The notes: generated by a model not told the origin, from the letters alone. Shown: positions 1 through 8,421, counted from the first letter of the stretch. The stretch is 64,000 bases of DNA from CAZJDV01 sp964544865 (GCA_964544865.1 CAZJDV010000001.1:1-64000), one strand, 5' to 3'. Numbers and translations: made by a program.

Positions 1-78
1 CGGCCTTATTCATCTGGCAGCCGATGGTCCAGATATGGTAGCTCTGCATCTTGGTTCAGGCCGATCTGAATGCATGGA

Positions 79-170
79 TGGCGGAGGGAATGGGATTCGA
101 ACCCATGAAGGAGATTTCTCCCCTTAAGCGCTTAGCAGGCGCCCGCACTAGGCCACTATGCGACCCCTCC
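79..170 (-). tRNA. tRNA-Ser (anticodon GCT)
   Basis: Read on the minus strand, this folds as a class II tRNA. The 7-bp acceptor stem pairs 164-170 with 83-89, ending in a G-T pair. The anticodon loop CTGCTAA gives anticodon GCT, so it decodes AGC/AGU serine codons. A long variable arm (GGGGAGAAATCTCC) is as expected for tRNA-Ser, and the T-arm holds GGTTCGAATCC. The discriminator is G and the 3' CCA is encoded (79-81). I see no decay in the cloverleaf. Confidence 0.96.
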
Positions 171-182
171 AACTTATCAAAC

Positions 183-211
183 AATATAGCAAAGAAACAC
201 CCCCCACGCAA
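183..211 (-). promoter_or_regulatory. Putative promoter of tRNA-Ser
   Basis: On the minus strand a TTGCGT box (206-211) is followed by a 17-nt spacer and TATATT (183-188). The tRNA 5' end lies 12 nt further on. Spacing and position fit a sigma-70-type promoter; the -35 match is partial. Confidence 0.5.
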
Positions 212-689
212 CGATGCACTTTGTGAAATCCGGCGCTATCCGGATTCTGGAGAACGAATACGAAAGCCCGCGGTGCGTTCCCGGCTATTTCACTCCGAAG
301 ACGTGTTTGCTTGGGTTGATGCCTCCAACTTCGATAAATCTTTCACAATTATGCGTAAATTGTCCCTCCTGCGGAATGCCTCCGTGCGCCTCTTGCGGCA
401 GGATGCCGACGTGTCCGTTGTCAGAGGCGCGTAACACCTCTTCAATCTGGCCAGAGACATTAGAAATTCCGGTCGAAAATAGGGGAAGCCGGCGGGGCTA
501 GTGATTGATCCACATAAACTGGACCAATGCCACTCTGAGCAGTGCGGAGAATCTGGGGCGGCTGGGACCATGAGACGCGGTCAAGAGCGAATCCGCGCCC
601 TTCCCCACTTTCTTCGTCGCGGAGTTTATCCTGAGCATGGCTGGAGCGCTTCGCGGAATGCCATACTGCGCCAAAACAAAACGGACTGG
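212..689. other. Region without a recognisable gene
   Basis: The 478 bases between the tRNA promoter and the end of moaE hold only short overlapping open frames whose translations match no family I recognise. I see no repeats, tRNA or clear terminator. It may be spacer or a decayed gene. Confidence 0.5.
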
Positions 690-1142
690 CTACAAGGCGG
701 GCCGCGTCTGGGCGGCCTCTCGCGCGGCCACGTCTTCGGGGCTCTCGATCCAGACCTCGCCGCCTTCAAAGAACTCCTTCTTCCATATGGGCACGGTATG
801 CTTGATCCGGTCCACCGCGTAGCCGCAGGCGGCGAAGGCATCCTTTCGATGCGGAGACGCCACCGCGACCACCAAGCTTATCTCCTCGATCTCCAGCCGG
901 CCCAACCGGTGGCTGATGGCCACGTCCGCGACGCCGAAGCGCTCGCTCATCTCCCCCGCGATCTCGGCAAGCTTCTTCTCCGCCATGGGCTCGTAGGCCT
1001 CGTACTCGAGGTGCAGCACTTTGCGATCGCCGGTGCTGATCCTGGTCGTACCCAGGAAGGTCACCACCGCACCGTTAACCGGCGCGCGCACGCTAGCGGT
1101 GATGGCCTCGGGTGACAGTGGCTCGCGGGTGATCTCAATCAT
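690..1142 (-). CDS. moaE: Molybdopterin synthase catalytic subunit MoaE
   Basis: This is the large subunit of molybdopterin synthase. It converts cyclic pyranopterin monophosphate to molybdopterin using sulfur carried on the C-terminal thiocarboxylate of MoaD, in the cytoplasm. The 150-residue product has the usual length. It shows the family's N-terminal strand (VVTFLGTTR near residue 27), the central LEYEAYEPMAEKKL segment, HRLGRLEI, and the active-site block with HRKDAF and KHTVPIWKKEFFEGG, which carries the conserved His and Lys residues. It follows moaD with an 8-nt overlap: moaD's TGA lies inside ATGATTGA at the moaE start, so translation is probably coupled. No molybdoenzyme lies in the window. 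Confidence 0.95.
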   Translation of the reverse strand: MIEITREPLSPEAITASVRAPVNGAVVTFLGTTRISTGDRKVLHLEYEAYEPMAEKKLAEIAGEMSERFGVADVAISHRLGRLEIEEISLVVAVASPHRKDAFAACGYAVDRIKHTVPIWKKEFFEGGEVWIESPEDVAAREAAQTRPAL

Positions 1143-1389
1143 CGGCGCCTCCGCTCACGGGGGGAATCAGGGCGACCTCGTCGCCGTCGTCGAGACCGTG
1201 CAGATGGTCCCGATACTCCTGGTTCACCGCCACGACCAGGGAGTCGGGCCGAGCCGTGATCCCAGGGTAGCGCTCGGCGACCCGGGCGACCAGGTATCCG
1301 ACGGTCGAGCCCTCGGGAAGCTCCAGTTCCACCTCGGACCTCCCCGCGCGCTCGCGGTAGCTTGCGAACAGCCTGACGACGACTTTCAA
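1135..1389 (-). CDS. moaD: Molybdopterin synthase sulfur carrier MoaD, with a 3-residue tail after Gly-Gly
   Basis: This is a ubiquitin-fold sulfur carrier. Its C-terminal Gly is adenylated and thiocarboxylated by MoeB-type enzymes and then feeds MoaE. I start it at TTG 1389, because AGGATA (1397-1402) sits 7 nt upstream and the product then begins KVVVRLFASYRERAG as other MoaD proteins do; the longer ATG start at 1422 has no such support. The C-terminus reads ALIPPVSGG followed by Ala-Asp-Asp. In MoaD the two glycines are normally last and must be free, so the tail is odd. It lies in the 8-nt overlap with moaE. About 84 residues, normal size. Confidence 0.92.
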   Translation of the reverse strand: MKVVVRLFASYRERAGRSEVELELPEGSTVGYLVARVAERYPGITARPDSLVVAVNQEYRDHLHGLDDGDEVALIPPVSGGADD

Positions 1390-1421
1390 GATGAAATATC
1401 CTACGGTAGTGGCGCCGCCCA

Positions 1422-1430
1422 ATTATAGCA
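1422..1430 (-). promoter_or_regulatory. Putative extended -10 promoter for moaDE
   Basis: On the minus strand the sequence reads TGCTATAAT, an extended -10 (TGn-TATAAT). It lies about 33 nt before the TTG start of moaD. No good -35 is seen at 17 nt, which is typical of extended -10 promoters. Confidence 0.5.
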
Positions 1431-1564
1431 TCACGCCATCGGGCGGTCCCGGAGGCCATCGTGGGTACGACGGCAAATGGAGCAATTTCCGCAATGAGCC
1501 GGCTGGCAGGAGTCCGCTGCCACCCGCGTTCGTTTCCCACAACCCTGACGCGGCAGGCCGGGAG

Positions 1565-2403
1565 CTAGCGCCCGCATCGGCGTGTCTGCAGTTCGACCAC
1601 GTCGCCGTCGGGCAGGACGTGATCCATGGACACGACCGCGCCAGGCCGCTCCGAGGATGCGCCTCACACCAGGGCGCCCTTGGTCCGGTCCGCAAGCTCC
1701 CTGCGCACCGCCCTCGCGAGGTCCTTTACCGTAGCTCCCCTCTGGCCCCCTAGCCGGTCCGCCTCCTCAGCGGACTGCCCAGGTGGCTTGGTAAAAACGG
1801 CCTGATACCTCATTAACTTCGCTGCCTCGGGAAGGATGTCCTNNNNNNNNNNGCAGAGGCCGGCAGGTGAGGGGTTGCGGCAGCCTCGCCGGGTAGACCT
1901 TCGGCGGGCGCCTTGGCGCCCAGTACCAGAAAATGCACCGCCTCGCGGTCGACGCCAAAGGAGTCCTGCATTTCCGTTATGGTCCGCTCCTGATGCTCCA
2001 CGTCCTGGGAGAGGTCCACGACCACGCACAGCACGTCGGCGTTTCTAATCAGTGTGCCTAGCTTGTCTCCGTACGGCAGGGTCTCCACGGTTCTTTCCAC
2101 CAGCGGTGGCAGGTCGACCACCTGGAGTCTCAAGTTGTCCAGGGCCGTGTGATGGCCAGTGGGCGACGTCGTGGAGAAAGGGTAGTCGGCAACGGTAACG
2201 TCGTCGCCAGCTAGCCGGTGAAAGAGGGACGACTTGCCGGTGTTGGGCAGTCCCAGCAAGGGCATGGTCAGGTGGACCCATTTCGGTATTACGAAGGGAT
2301 CGTCCGAGCCACCAGGGGAGGAGGCCTTCACGCGCTGGACGGTTTGCAGCTTCTCAAGCCGGCGTAGTAGCTGCCTGCGAATCTCCACGTACTCGCCGCG
2401 CAC
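1565..2403 (-). pseudogene. DRG/Obg-like TGS-domain GTPase, interrupted
   Basis: This is a small TRAFAC-class GTPase of the DRG/Obg-like type with a C-terminal TGS domain; the cellular role is unknown. Seen: helical N-terminus, G1 (LLGLPNTGKSS), switch region ADYPFSTTSP, G3-like VVDLPPL, a weak G4 (LVLGAKAP instead of NKxD), and after the gap a TGS domain (GATVKDLARAV, SMDHVLPDGDVVEL). Ten N (1843-1852) cut the gene and the frame changes across them, as expected if the true gap length differs. In the TGS domain an in-frame TGA (1664-1666) stands where the family has Trp (ALV-stop-GASSERPG); reading continues in the same frame to TAG at 1565. The 5' end is also unclear: the frame is open before GTG 2403 back to a TAA near 2505, and a better N-terminus is in another frame. 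Probably decaying or mis-assembled. Confidence 0.75.
1843..1852. other. Assembly gap (10 N)
   Basis: Ten consecutive N mark a scaffold join of unknown true length, inside the GTPase gene. Confidence 0.98.
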
Positions 2404-2573
2404 GTTGGGAGGCCAGTCCCGCAGGAAGGCGTCGATGACGCGTATCTGCTCGGCCTCAGACCCTCTTGAAGCTACGTACTGATCTTCCGCCGCATGTCCT
2501 TGGGCTTAAGCGGCATCGCTGTCTCTCAGGTCCACGCGTTCCATGAGATCCCTTTTGCACACATTGAGCGGGC

Positions 2574-3383
2574 TCACCCCACGAGACGCATCCGGGTCAC
2601 GAGCACCGGAGGGATCTCCATGTAGTTTCTCCAGGAGAACATCGCCGCGCCCTCAATCTTTTCGTCGTAGGCAGGCTCTTCCAAACCGTCCAGCACAAAG
2701 CCCTGATCGAAGAAGGTCTTGAATAGCAGGCATACGGGACGCTCGAAACCGTACATGCTGACCGGTTGGCCGGTTATGCCTATTGCCGATGTTACGGTGG
2801 GCGTAATATATTTGTCGAGCTTGACCGAATGGACCGTCACCAACCTGCCATCCTGGACCTCCTGCTCGGCGACCATCCGCACCAGGGGGGAGTTGAAGCA
2901 AGGGTGTGAGACCGCGAACACGAACCGGCCTCCGACCTTTAGACATCGGTCCAACGCAGCGGCCAGAGGTTTGATGGCCACCAGGTCCACGATCACCATA
3001 TTGCTGACCGCGGCGGCGTACCGGCGCTCTCCGAGGGAGGGTAGCTGTTCGGAGTCGGTGGCGTCCAGCATGCCGTAGTGTATCCTGTCCGCGTTCTCAG
3101 TCGTCCACTCCTTTGCTTTCTGTAAGAACGTCGGAGAGGCGTCCACCCGCGCTCCGGCCGCGGCCATCCTGCGAGCCATGTTCCCGTTCCCGAAGCCGAT
3201 CTCCAACACCAGCTCGTCTGGCCGAAGGTCCAGCAGCCGCTCCACAAATGGTATCACCAACGTGCGTTGAAAATGCTTGCCCTACTTGCCAGTCTGGCCG
3301 TCCCACCACCCGGCCAGCCGGTCCCAGATCCGGGTGGCCTCCTGCCGCAGGTCGCCGAACTCCGACTCACCGCGCTGTTCCAC
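2574..3383 (-). pseudogene. SAM-dependent methyltransferase with an in-frame TAG
   Basis: This is a class I methyltransferase (Methyltransf_11/25 type) of unknown substrate. The SAM site is LVLEIGFGNGNMARRM, followed by an acidic strand/loop (GARVDAS), LDATDSEQLPS and a post-I motif (LKVGGRFVFAVSHPCF). Translation in one frame from GTG 3383 (AAAGGGA 7-8 nt upstream) gives WDRLAGWWDGQTGK, then TAG (3282-3284), then GKHFQRTLVIPFVERLLDL. Both halves belong to the usual N-terminal region of such enzymes, so the TAG replaces one sense codon, probably GAG or AAG. The rest, from residue 35 on, is open to 2574. It could be a pseudogene, a sequencing error or amber suppression. It follows the gamma-glutamyltransferase on the same strand. 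Confidence 0.75.
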
Positions 3384-3491
3384 GAGTCCGTCCCTTTGCT
3401 CGATAGCGGGATTATTGCAAGCATCTCGTACGCACATCCGCGTAGCAGCGAATACCCTGAATTGCAACCGGTGGGTCCCTGAACGCGTCCC

Positions 3492-5240
3492 CTACCGGCC
3501 CACGGCGTAGGCATCGCGACGGGGGTCCGCTCCGGCCTTAAGCACGCCTGCGTCGCAGTCCACCACGATGGCGCAGAGGGCCCCCATGACCGGCGACCAG
3601 TCGTCGAGGACCCTGACGTCGTGACCGCGACGCGAAAGCTCGGCGGCCGTGCCCTCGGCGATCCGGCCCTCCAACTCCAACCTCCCCGGCACGTAGGTGT
3701 GCGGCCAGAAGGAGTTGGGGAAGTTCCACGGCACGAACCGGGGGTGCTCGATGGCCTCCTGCACGCCCATCCCGAACGCGACGATGTTCAGGAACATCTG
3801 CACCATCGAGGTGCACTGGGAATCGCCTCCGGGGGTGCCGAAAGGCATGAACAGCTTGCCGTCCTTGAAGGCGATGGCCGGGTTGGGCGTCAGGCGGGGA
3901 CGCTTCCACGGCTGCAAGGCCGACGGGTGATCGGGGTTCAACCAGGTCTGGGAGCCCCGGGACGACATCTGGAAGCCCAGGCCGGGCACGATGGGGCCGC
4001 CGGCCAGCGGATCGGATGGCGTCGCCGAAAAGGCGTTGCCCCAGCGATCCACCACACAGACGTAGCTGGTGTCTTGCGTCTTCGGCCCCGGCGCCGCGGA
4101 CTCCACACGCGCCGCCACCCTCTGTCTCGTGCCGCCTTGAAAGGGCCACGGATCGCCCGGCTGCGGCATCTCGGCGAGGGCCCGGGCCATGTCCACTTCG
4201 GCCCTCCTCGATCGGGTGTACCCTCTGGAGAGCAACCCACTCATCGGCACGTCCACGAAATCCGGGTCGCCGTAGTAGGCGTGACGGTCGGCGAAGGCCA
4301 GGTTCAGCGCCTGTGAGACCAGGTGCACGTAGTCCGGGCTGTTATGGCCCAGCGACATCAGGTCGTCGTCCTCTAGCATCTGCAGTGTCTGGGCCACCAC
4401 CGGACCCTGGCACCAGGGTCCGCAGGTATTGATCTCGTACTCTCCGAAGCGGCCGACCTCTGGCGCCTCGATCTTCACCGAGAATTCGCCGAGGTCCTCC
4501 AGGGTCAGCAGACCGCCTTGCGCCTCGCTGAATCTTGCCATCTCCCGGGCTATGTCGCCTCGGTAAAAGCGGTCCCGGGCAGCCCGGACCCCAGCCTTTC
4601 GCCCGCCGCCCGCGCCGGCCCTCTCCGCCTCGATGAGCCGTCGGAACGTGCGCGCCAGGTCACTCTGGACCAGGGCCTCCCCCACGGCGGGGGCTTTGCC
4701 GCTGGGCATGAATATCTTCCTGTTGGATGGCCACATGGCCATGCCGCCCTCGTGGTCCTCCTCGGTGGTCTGGAGTCCGTCGTGCACGTAGTCTGACAGC
4801 GGATAGCCGTGCTCTGCGAGCTCCATCGCCGGCGTCACGACCTGCTCGAAGGTCATGGTGCCGTACCTCTCGATCGCCGTGAGCCAGGCGTCGGCGGCCG
4901 CGGGGACAACGGTTCTCAGGATTCCGGTCGGTATCTGGCCGCCGGCGTGCTCCATGAAGTAGCCGATGGAGGCGGCGCGGGGCCATCGACCGAGGCCGCT
5001 GATGGTCACAACGGAATCGCCGGTCGAGTCGTATATGATGATCGGCGCCACGCCACCGAAGTTGGTCGCGTGGGGCAAGGTCACGTTGATGGCGATGCCC
5101 GAGGCGACACCCGCGTCGACGGCGTTGCCTCCCTGCTCGAGGATACGGTATCCAGCCGCGGCGGCAAGGTAGTGCCCCGCCGCCACCATGTGGGTCACGC
5201 CCATGATCGGCGGCCGGTAGGTGATGATTCCTTTTGGCAT
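3492..5240 (-). CDS. Gamma-glutamyltransferase family protein
   Basis: This Ntn hydrolase of the gamma-glutamyltranspeptidase family (peptidase T03) cleaves gamma-glutamyl amides or related acyl amides after self-cleavage at a Thr. I see the N-terminal family block (AGHYLAAAAGYRILEQGGNAVDAG), the autocatalytic site KTQDTSYVCVVD (nucleophile Thr in DTS), the following FSATPSDPLAGG, and the C-terminal PFGTPGGDSQCTSMVQ and EAIEHPRFVP. It has 582 residues, normal for the family. The start at ATG 5240 is chosen because GAGAGGAGC lies just upstream. No signal peptide is evident, so it may be cytoplasmic, unlike classical periplasmic GGT. It lies between an MFS gene and a methyltransferase on the same strand. 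Confidence 0.92.
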   Translation of the reverse strand: MPKGIITYRPPIMGVTHMVAAGHYLAAAAGYRILEQGGNAVDAGVASGIAINVTLPHATNFGGVAPIIIYDSTGDSVVTISGLGRWPRAASIGYFMEHAGGQIPTGILRTVVPAAADAWLTAIERYGTMTFEQVVTPAMELAEHGYPLSDYVHDGLQTTEEDHEGGMAMWPSNRKIFMPSGKAPAVGEALVQSDLARTFRRLIEAERAGAGGGRKAGVRAARDRFYRGDIAREMARFSEAQGGLLTLEDLGEFSVKIEAPEVGRFGEYEINTCGPWCQGPVVAQTLQMLEDDDLMSLGHNSPDYVHLVSQALNLAFADRHAYYGDPDFVDVPMSGLLSRGYTRSRRAEVDMARALAEMPQPGDPWPFQGGTRQRVAARVESAAPGPKTQDTSYVCVVDRWGNAFSATPSDPLAGGPIVPGLGFQMSSRGSQTWLNPDHPSALQPWKRPRLTPNPAIAFKDGKLFMPFGTPGGDSQCTSMVQMFLNIVAFGMGVQEAIEHPRFVPWNFPNSFWPHTYVPGRLELEGRIAEGTAAELSRRGHDVRVLDDWSPVMGALCAIVVDCDAGVLKAGADPRRDAYAVGR

Positions 5241-5345
5241 GGGCAGGCTCCTCTCGTAGATCAGATTGTTGTCGCGGGGTCTCGCCGACCCCAATCGCCG
5301 CGGGGCTGCCGGGCCAATCGCCGCGATGGCCCGAAGGTTGCTCCG

Positions 5346-6721
5346 TTAGTCGCCAGTGGCGGGGCTGGTATGCAGCTCATCGGCATCGGCGGCCCGCTCC
5401 AGCTCGCTCGCCACTTCGATGGGCCGGAACGTCTGCCAGTAAAGCACCGCGGAGATCAAGAGCGCCGCCGCCATCATCGTGAACCGCGTGGTGAAATCGC
5501 CGGAGTCGATCATCCGTGAGGCGATGACTATGGCGATCGCAGACATGGCCCCGCCGACGGCGATCTCAAAGCCGGTGTTGGTGGCCCGCTCGCGGGGATC
5601 GAGGACCTCTATGTTAAACGCGTCGTCGAGTGGACCGGCCACGCGGGCAATGCTAACGTGTCCGACATAGAACGCGCCCATCGCCAGCAATAACGCCGAC
5701 CCTTCCCCCAGGACAAGGGACACCAGCCCCATGGCGAGGACGAAGGGCAACGAGAGAATCCGCGTCAACACGATTGCAGCCACTTTGGCATGTGGGCGGC
5801 GAGAAGCGGCACGCCAAGCATCGCGACGGCCAGCGCGAGCACCGCGACGGCGAACATGACCCCGATCTCCCCCTCATTCGCATGGACTTGGCCCTCGTGA
5901 AGGACCACGTTCATCAAGGGTGAAACCGCACCCACGCCGAAGGATACGAAGGCGCTCGTGATCACGAAGTAGACAATCAGCCTCGGGTGGCGGATGTCGG
6001 AAAACAGGTTCCGGAAGCTCCGGCCCGGCTCCTCCGGTCTGCCTGCCCCCTCTCCGGGTGCTCGATCGCCTCGCCGGACCGCAACATAAGCGCCGGAATG
6101 AGCGACAGGAACCACAGTCCGAGGCCCGCGTAAGTGGCATATCGATAAGCGTCGATCTTTCCAATGCTGTCTATGAACATCAAGGGGACCATGCCGACGA
6201 GCAACATGCCAACCATCGCCGACAGCGTGAGCAGGCCGCTCGCGATAGAGAACAGGTGGACGCGCTCCGACGGCCGGCTGTTCTCCATCATGAACGCACC
6301 CTCGGACGTGTGGCGCAGATTGGAGAAGAACGCCCCAATCGCGAGAGCGGCGAGAAGGACGAACTCGCTTCGGCTGTGGATCACTATCAGTGCAAGCACC
6401 ACGCCCACACCATCTCCCAGGATGAACAACACCTTTCGCCCGATGCGATCGGAGACGAACCCGGTCGGTACGGCGATCAAGGCACTGGCGATAGCCTTGA
6501 CCGCGAGGCGCAGTCCGATGAAACGGATATCGAAGCCGAGGGCCAGCAGGTACAGGTTGAACAGCACCGTTGAAGGAGCCGTGGATCATGTCCATGCCGA
6601 TGACGTGGACCAGGTAGAGGTTCGCGTTCCCGCTGAACTCCCTCGTCTTCGCGACATCGTCGCGAAGGAACTCGCGGACGGCGCTGCTGCCGTCGGAAGT
6701 TGTGTCGCTCACCAGGCTCAT
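5346..6721 (-). pseudogene. MFS transporter disrupted by three frameshifts
   Basis: Joined across frames, this gives a 12-TM major facilitator of about 450 residues. The start (SLVSDTTSDGSSAVREFLRD) and GMDMIHGSFN are in one frame. LFNLYLLALGFDIRF through LMLRSGEAIEHPE, including the A-loop motif GFVSDRIGRK, is in a second. FRNLFSDIRHPRLIVYF to LLAAHMPK returns to the first, and AAIVLTRILSLPF to the end is in a third. The shifts fall near 6570, at a run of five C (6046-6050), and near 5780. Each is a 1-2 nt change, so a recent pseudogene or base-call errors are both possible. It is about 100 nt upstream of the gamma-glutamyltransferase. Substrate unknown. Confidence 0.8.
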
Positions 6722-6789
6722 GACGTTTTGTTGTTGTCTCCAATAAGGAGGCTAGCCCTTCCGCAAATCCCTAATTCGGCAATTCTTGT

Positions 6790-7551
6790 CTAACGAGACT
6801 TCCGGTCGAGGAACGCTTTGAATTCCTCGGTGATAGGTGTGGGTGCGAGGTCGCCGACCTGGGCCTCCAACTCTTTGCGGTACATAGCCTCCCAGTCCGC
6901 GCCGATGTTCTCGATCATCAGCCGCTTGATACCCTGGACCATGCGAGAATCGTTGGCGGCGATCTGTTTCGCCAGCCCGACGGTCTTCAACATGAGCTGA
7001 TCGCAGGCGACAAGGTGGTTCAAAAGGCCCATGCGGTGGGCCTCCCTGGCCTGAACGACCCTGCCGGTGAAGAGCAGTTCCTTGGCTACAGGCCAGCCTA
7101 CCTGCATCGGCAGGTTCCAGGTCGAGTTGACCCTGCCATAGGTCGCGCCCAGGAACCGGAACCTGGTTTCCTCGCAGCCAACGCGGATGTCAAAGCTGGC
7201 GGCCATCATCGCGCCACCGCCGTAGGCCAGCCCGTTAATGGCGCCGATGGTCGGCTTCGAGCAATCTGCAATCTGCCACGTGTACTCCGCCCGCGTGGAG
7301 CCTAGGTCTGGGGCGTCCGAACCCTCGGACTCTCGCGCCATCTCGTGGATGTCCGCGCCCGCCGAAAACGCTCTGTCGCCGGCCCCGGTTATGACAATTG
7401 CGGCGATATCCGGATCGCCCTCCAGATCCGTCATGGCCGCGTCTAGTTCGCGGTAGAGCTCTCGGCTGAGTGCGTTGAGTACATTGGGGCGGTTGAGCGT
7501 TATGATTCCCACGCCCTCGTCCCGCTCCACGATGACGGTTTCGTAGTCCAA
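6790..7551 (-). CDS. Enoyl-CoA hydratase/isomerase (crotonase) family protein
   Basis: The 253-residue crotonase-fold protein acts on an acyl-CoA. The oxyanion-hole segments are present: AFSAGADIHEMA and AINGLAYGGGAMMAAS. In the segment where hydratases carry the first catalytic Glu (PEIxxG), this protein reads RFRFLGATYGRV, with no Glu; the second may be the Glu in VAKELLFTG. It may therefore be an isomerase, thioesterase or other crotonase rather than a classical hydratase. Translation starts at TTG 7551 with GGAG 8 nt upstream. It has its own strong promoter (7582-7610) and is divergent from the GrdB-like gene. Confidence 0.9.
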   Translation of the reverse strand: MDYETVIVERDEGVGIITLNRPNVLNALSRELYRELDAAMTDLEGDPDIAAIVITGAGDRAFSAGADIHEMARESEGSDAPDLGSTRAEYTWQIADCSKPTIGAINGLAYGGGAMMAASFDIRVGCEETRFRFLGATYGRVNSTWNLPMQVGWPVAKELLFTGRVVQAREAHRMGLLNHLVACDQLMLKTVGLAKQIAANDSRMVQGIKRLMIENIGADWEAMYRKELEAQVGDLAPTPITEEFKAFLDRKSR

Positions 7552-7581
7552 CGAGCGATCTCCAGAGAGAATGGCGACTCA

Positions 7582-7610
7582 ATTATAGGAGCCGATGCCG
7601 GGATGGTCAA
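7582..7610 (-). promoter_or_regulatory. Strong sigma-70-like promoter for the crotonase gene
   Basis: On the minus strand TTGACC (7605-7610), a 17-nt spacer and a perfect TATAAT (7582-7587) lie about 30 nt before the TTG start. Confidence 0.72.
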
Positions 7611-7685
7611 GAAATGCGGGGCGCAGAGCTCCACCGCGGACAGAGCCGGACTTGGCGCCTGGTCCGCTCTACGAGCGCTGAGCGG

Positions 7686-7713
7686 TTTCATTCTGCACAG
7701 CGCTCTGTACAAT
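7686..7713 (+). promoter_or_regulatory. Possible promoter of the GrdB-like gene
   Basis: TTTCAT (7686-7691), a 16-nt spacer and TACAAT (7708-7713) lie about 45 nt before the GrdB-like reading frame. The -35 is weak. Confidence 0.35.
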
Positions 7714-7876
7714 AGGGCCCGTCATCTTCGAGCCGGACGCCCCACAACAGGGAGGTGCAGCGTTTTCGGTCTATCACGAGCTGCTGGAAAATCCGCGTAC
7801 CGCAGCCTTCTCCAGGATCAAGTATCTCCAACGACAGGGAACCAAGGAACAGCACAAGGAGTTCCTGAACGGCCTC

Positions 7877-7898
7877 TTTCTGGCCGCTTTCTGGCCGC
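7877..7898 (+). repeat. 11-bp tandem duplication in the GrdB-like gene
   Basis: Two exact copies of TTTCTGGCCGC (7877-7887 and 7888-7898) are followed by TTTC. Removing one copy joins LFLAAF directly to EGKYAGDWDALM in frame, so the second copy is an insertion, probably by slippage. Confidence 0.85.
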
Positions 7899-8026
7899 TT
7901 TCGAGGGCAAGTATGCGGGCGATTGGGACGCGTTGATGGCGCTCCTCGAACGGTGGGAAGACGTCGCCCGAGGCGGCCCGGAGGCTGAAGGAGCAGGGGG
8001 TGGACGCCGTGTTTATGGCATCCACT

Positions 8027-8062
8027 TGACCCATCTGCAACCGGTCCGTGGGACTGGTAGCA
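8027..8062 (+). promoter_or_regulatory. UGA codon with bacterial SECIS-like hairpin
   Basis: After the UGA (8027-8029) come 6 nt and then a 12-pair stem: 8036-8047 with 8051-8062. It has one A-A mismatch, one G-U pair and a GUG apical loop (8048-8050). The loop begins 18 nt after the UGA and starts with G, which meets the usual bacterial SECIS rule (16-37 nt, G among the first two loop bases). Confidence 0.65.
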
Positions 8063-8421
8063 AGGGCGATAGAAGCCGAGGGCATATCCACCTTCATAGC
8101 CATGATGTACAGGCAGGTCGCCGATGCGCTAAGGCCGCCGCGGGTGACCTACGTGCGTTTCCCCTTCGGGCAACCGCTGGGAGAGCCCGGAAACTCCTAC
8201 CAGCAGCGGGTGATCGTCGAGGACTCGCTGCGACTCCTGGTCACCGCCACCGAGCCAGGCGCCATCGAGGCCTTGCCCTACCGGTGGCACCGTGAGGACT
8301 ACGTCGCCATCAGGCTGCGGCGCGGCAACGTCCTGGCTCCTTCGCCGGCGCCATTCGCAAGCGACGACTGAGTGGGACTCGCCCCGGAGGCCGTCCTCAC
8401 GCTAGCTGAGTGGGCCGGCGG

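Larger units (their letters stand above)
7757..8371 (+). pseudogene. GrdB-like selenoprotein-B family gene with in-frame TGA (Sec), reading frame disturbed upstream
   Basis: The product belongs to the glycine/sarcosine/betaine reductase selenoprotein B family; short stand-alone members have no settled function. In one frame, LKEQGVDAVFMAST is followed by TGA (8027-8029) and then PICNRSVGLVARAIEAEGIST, RPPRVTYVRFPFGQPLGEPG and LLVTATEPGAIEALPYRW. The family has Cys or Sec at exactly this place (ST-U/C-PxCN), giving a UxxC motif. A SECIS-like hairpin follows. Upstream, YHELLENPRTAAF and LFLAAF are in the same frame. An 11-bp tandem duplication (7877-7898) then throws the frame (FEGKYAGDWDALMALLERW) and a second small indel near 7970 restores it: the sum is 12 nt. 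No in-frame start codon is visible, though GGGAGG (7750-7755) looks like its ribosome site. The TGA looks functional; the indels may be decay or error. Confidence 0.7.

Noticed and set aside
51..434. 127-codon plus-strand frame at the left end
   Set aside because: It runs through the antisense of the tRNA-Ser gene and has no family similarity.
1664..1666. TGA in the GTPase as selenocysteine
   Set aside because: The family residue at this place is Trp and no convincing hairpin follows, so Sec is unlikely.
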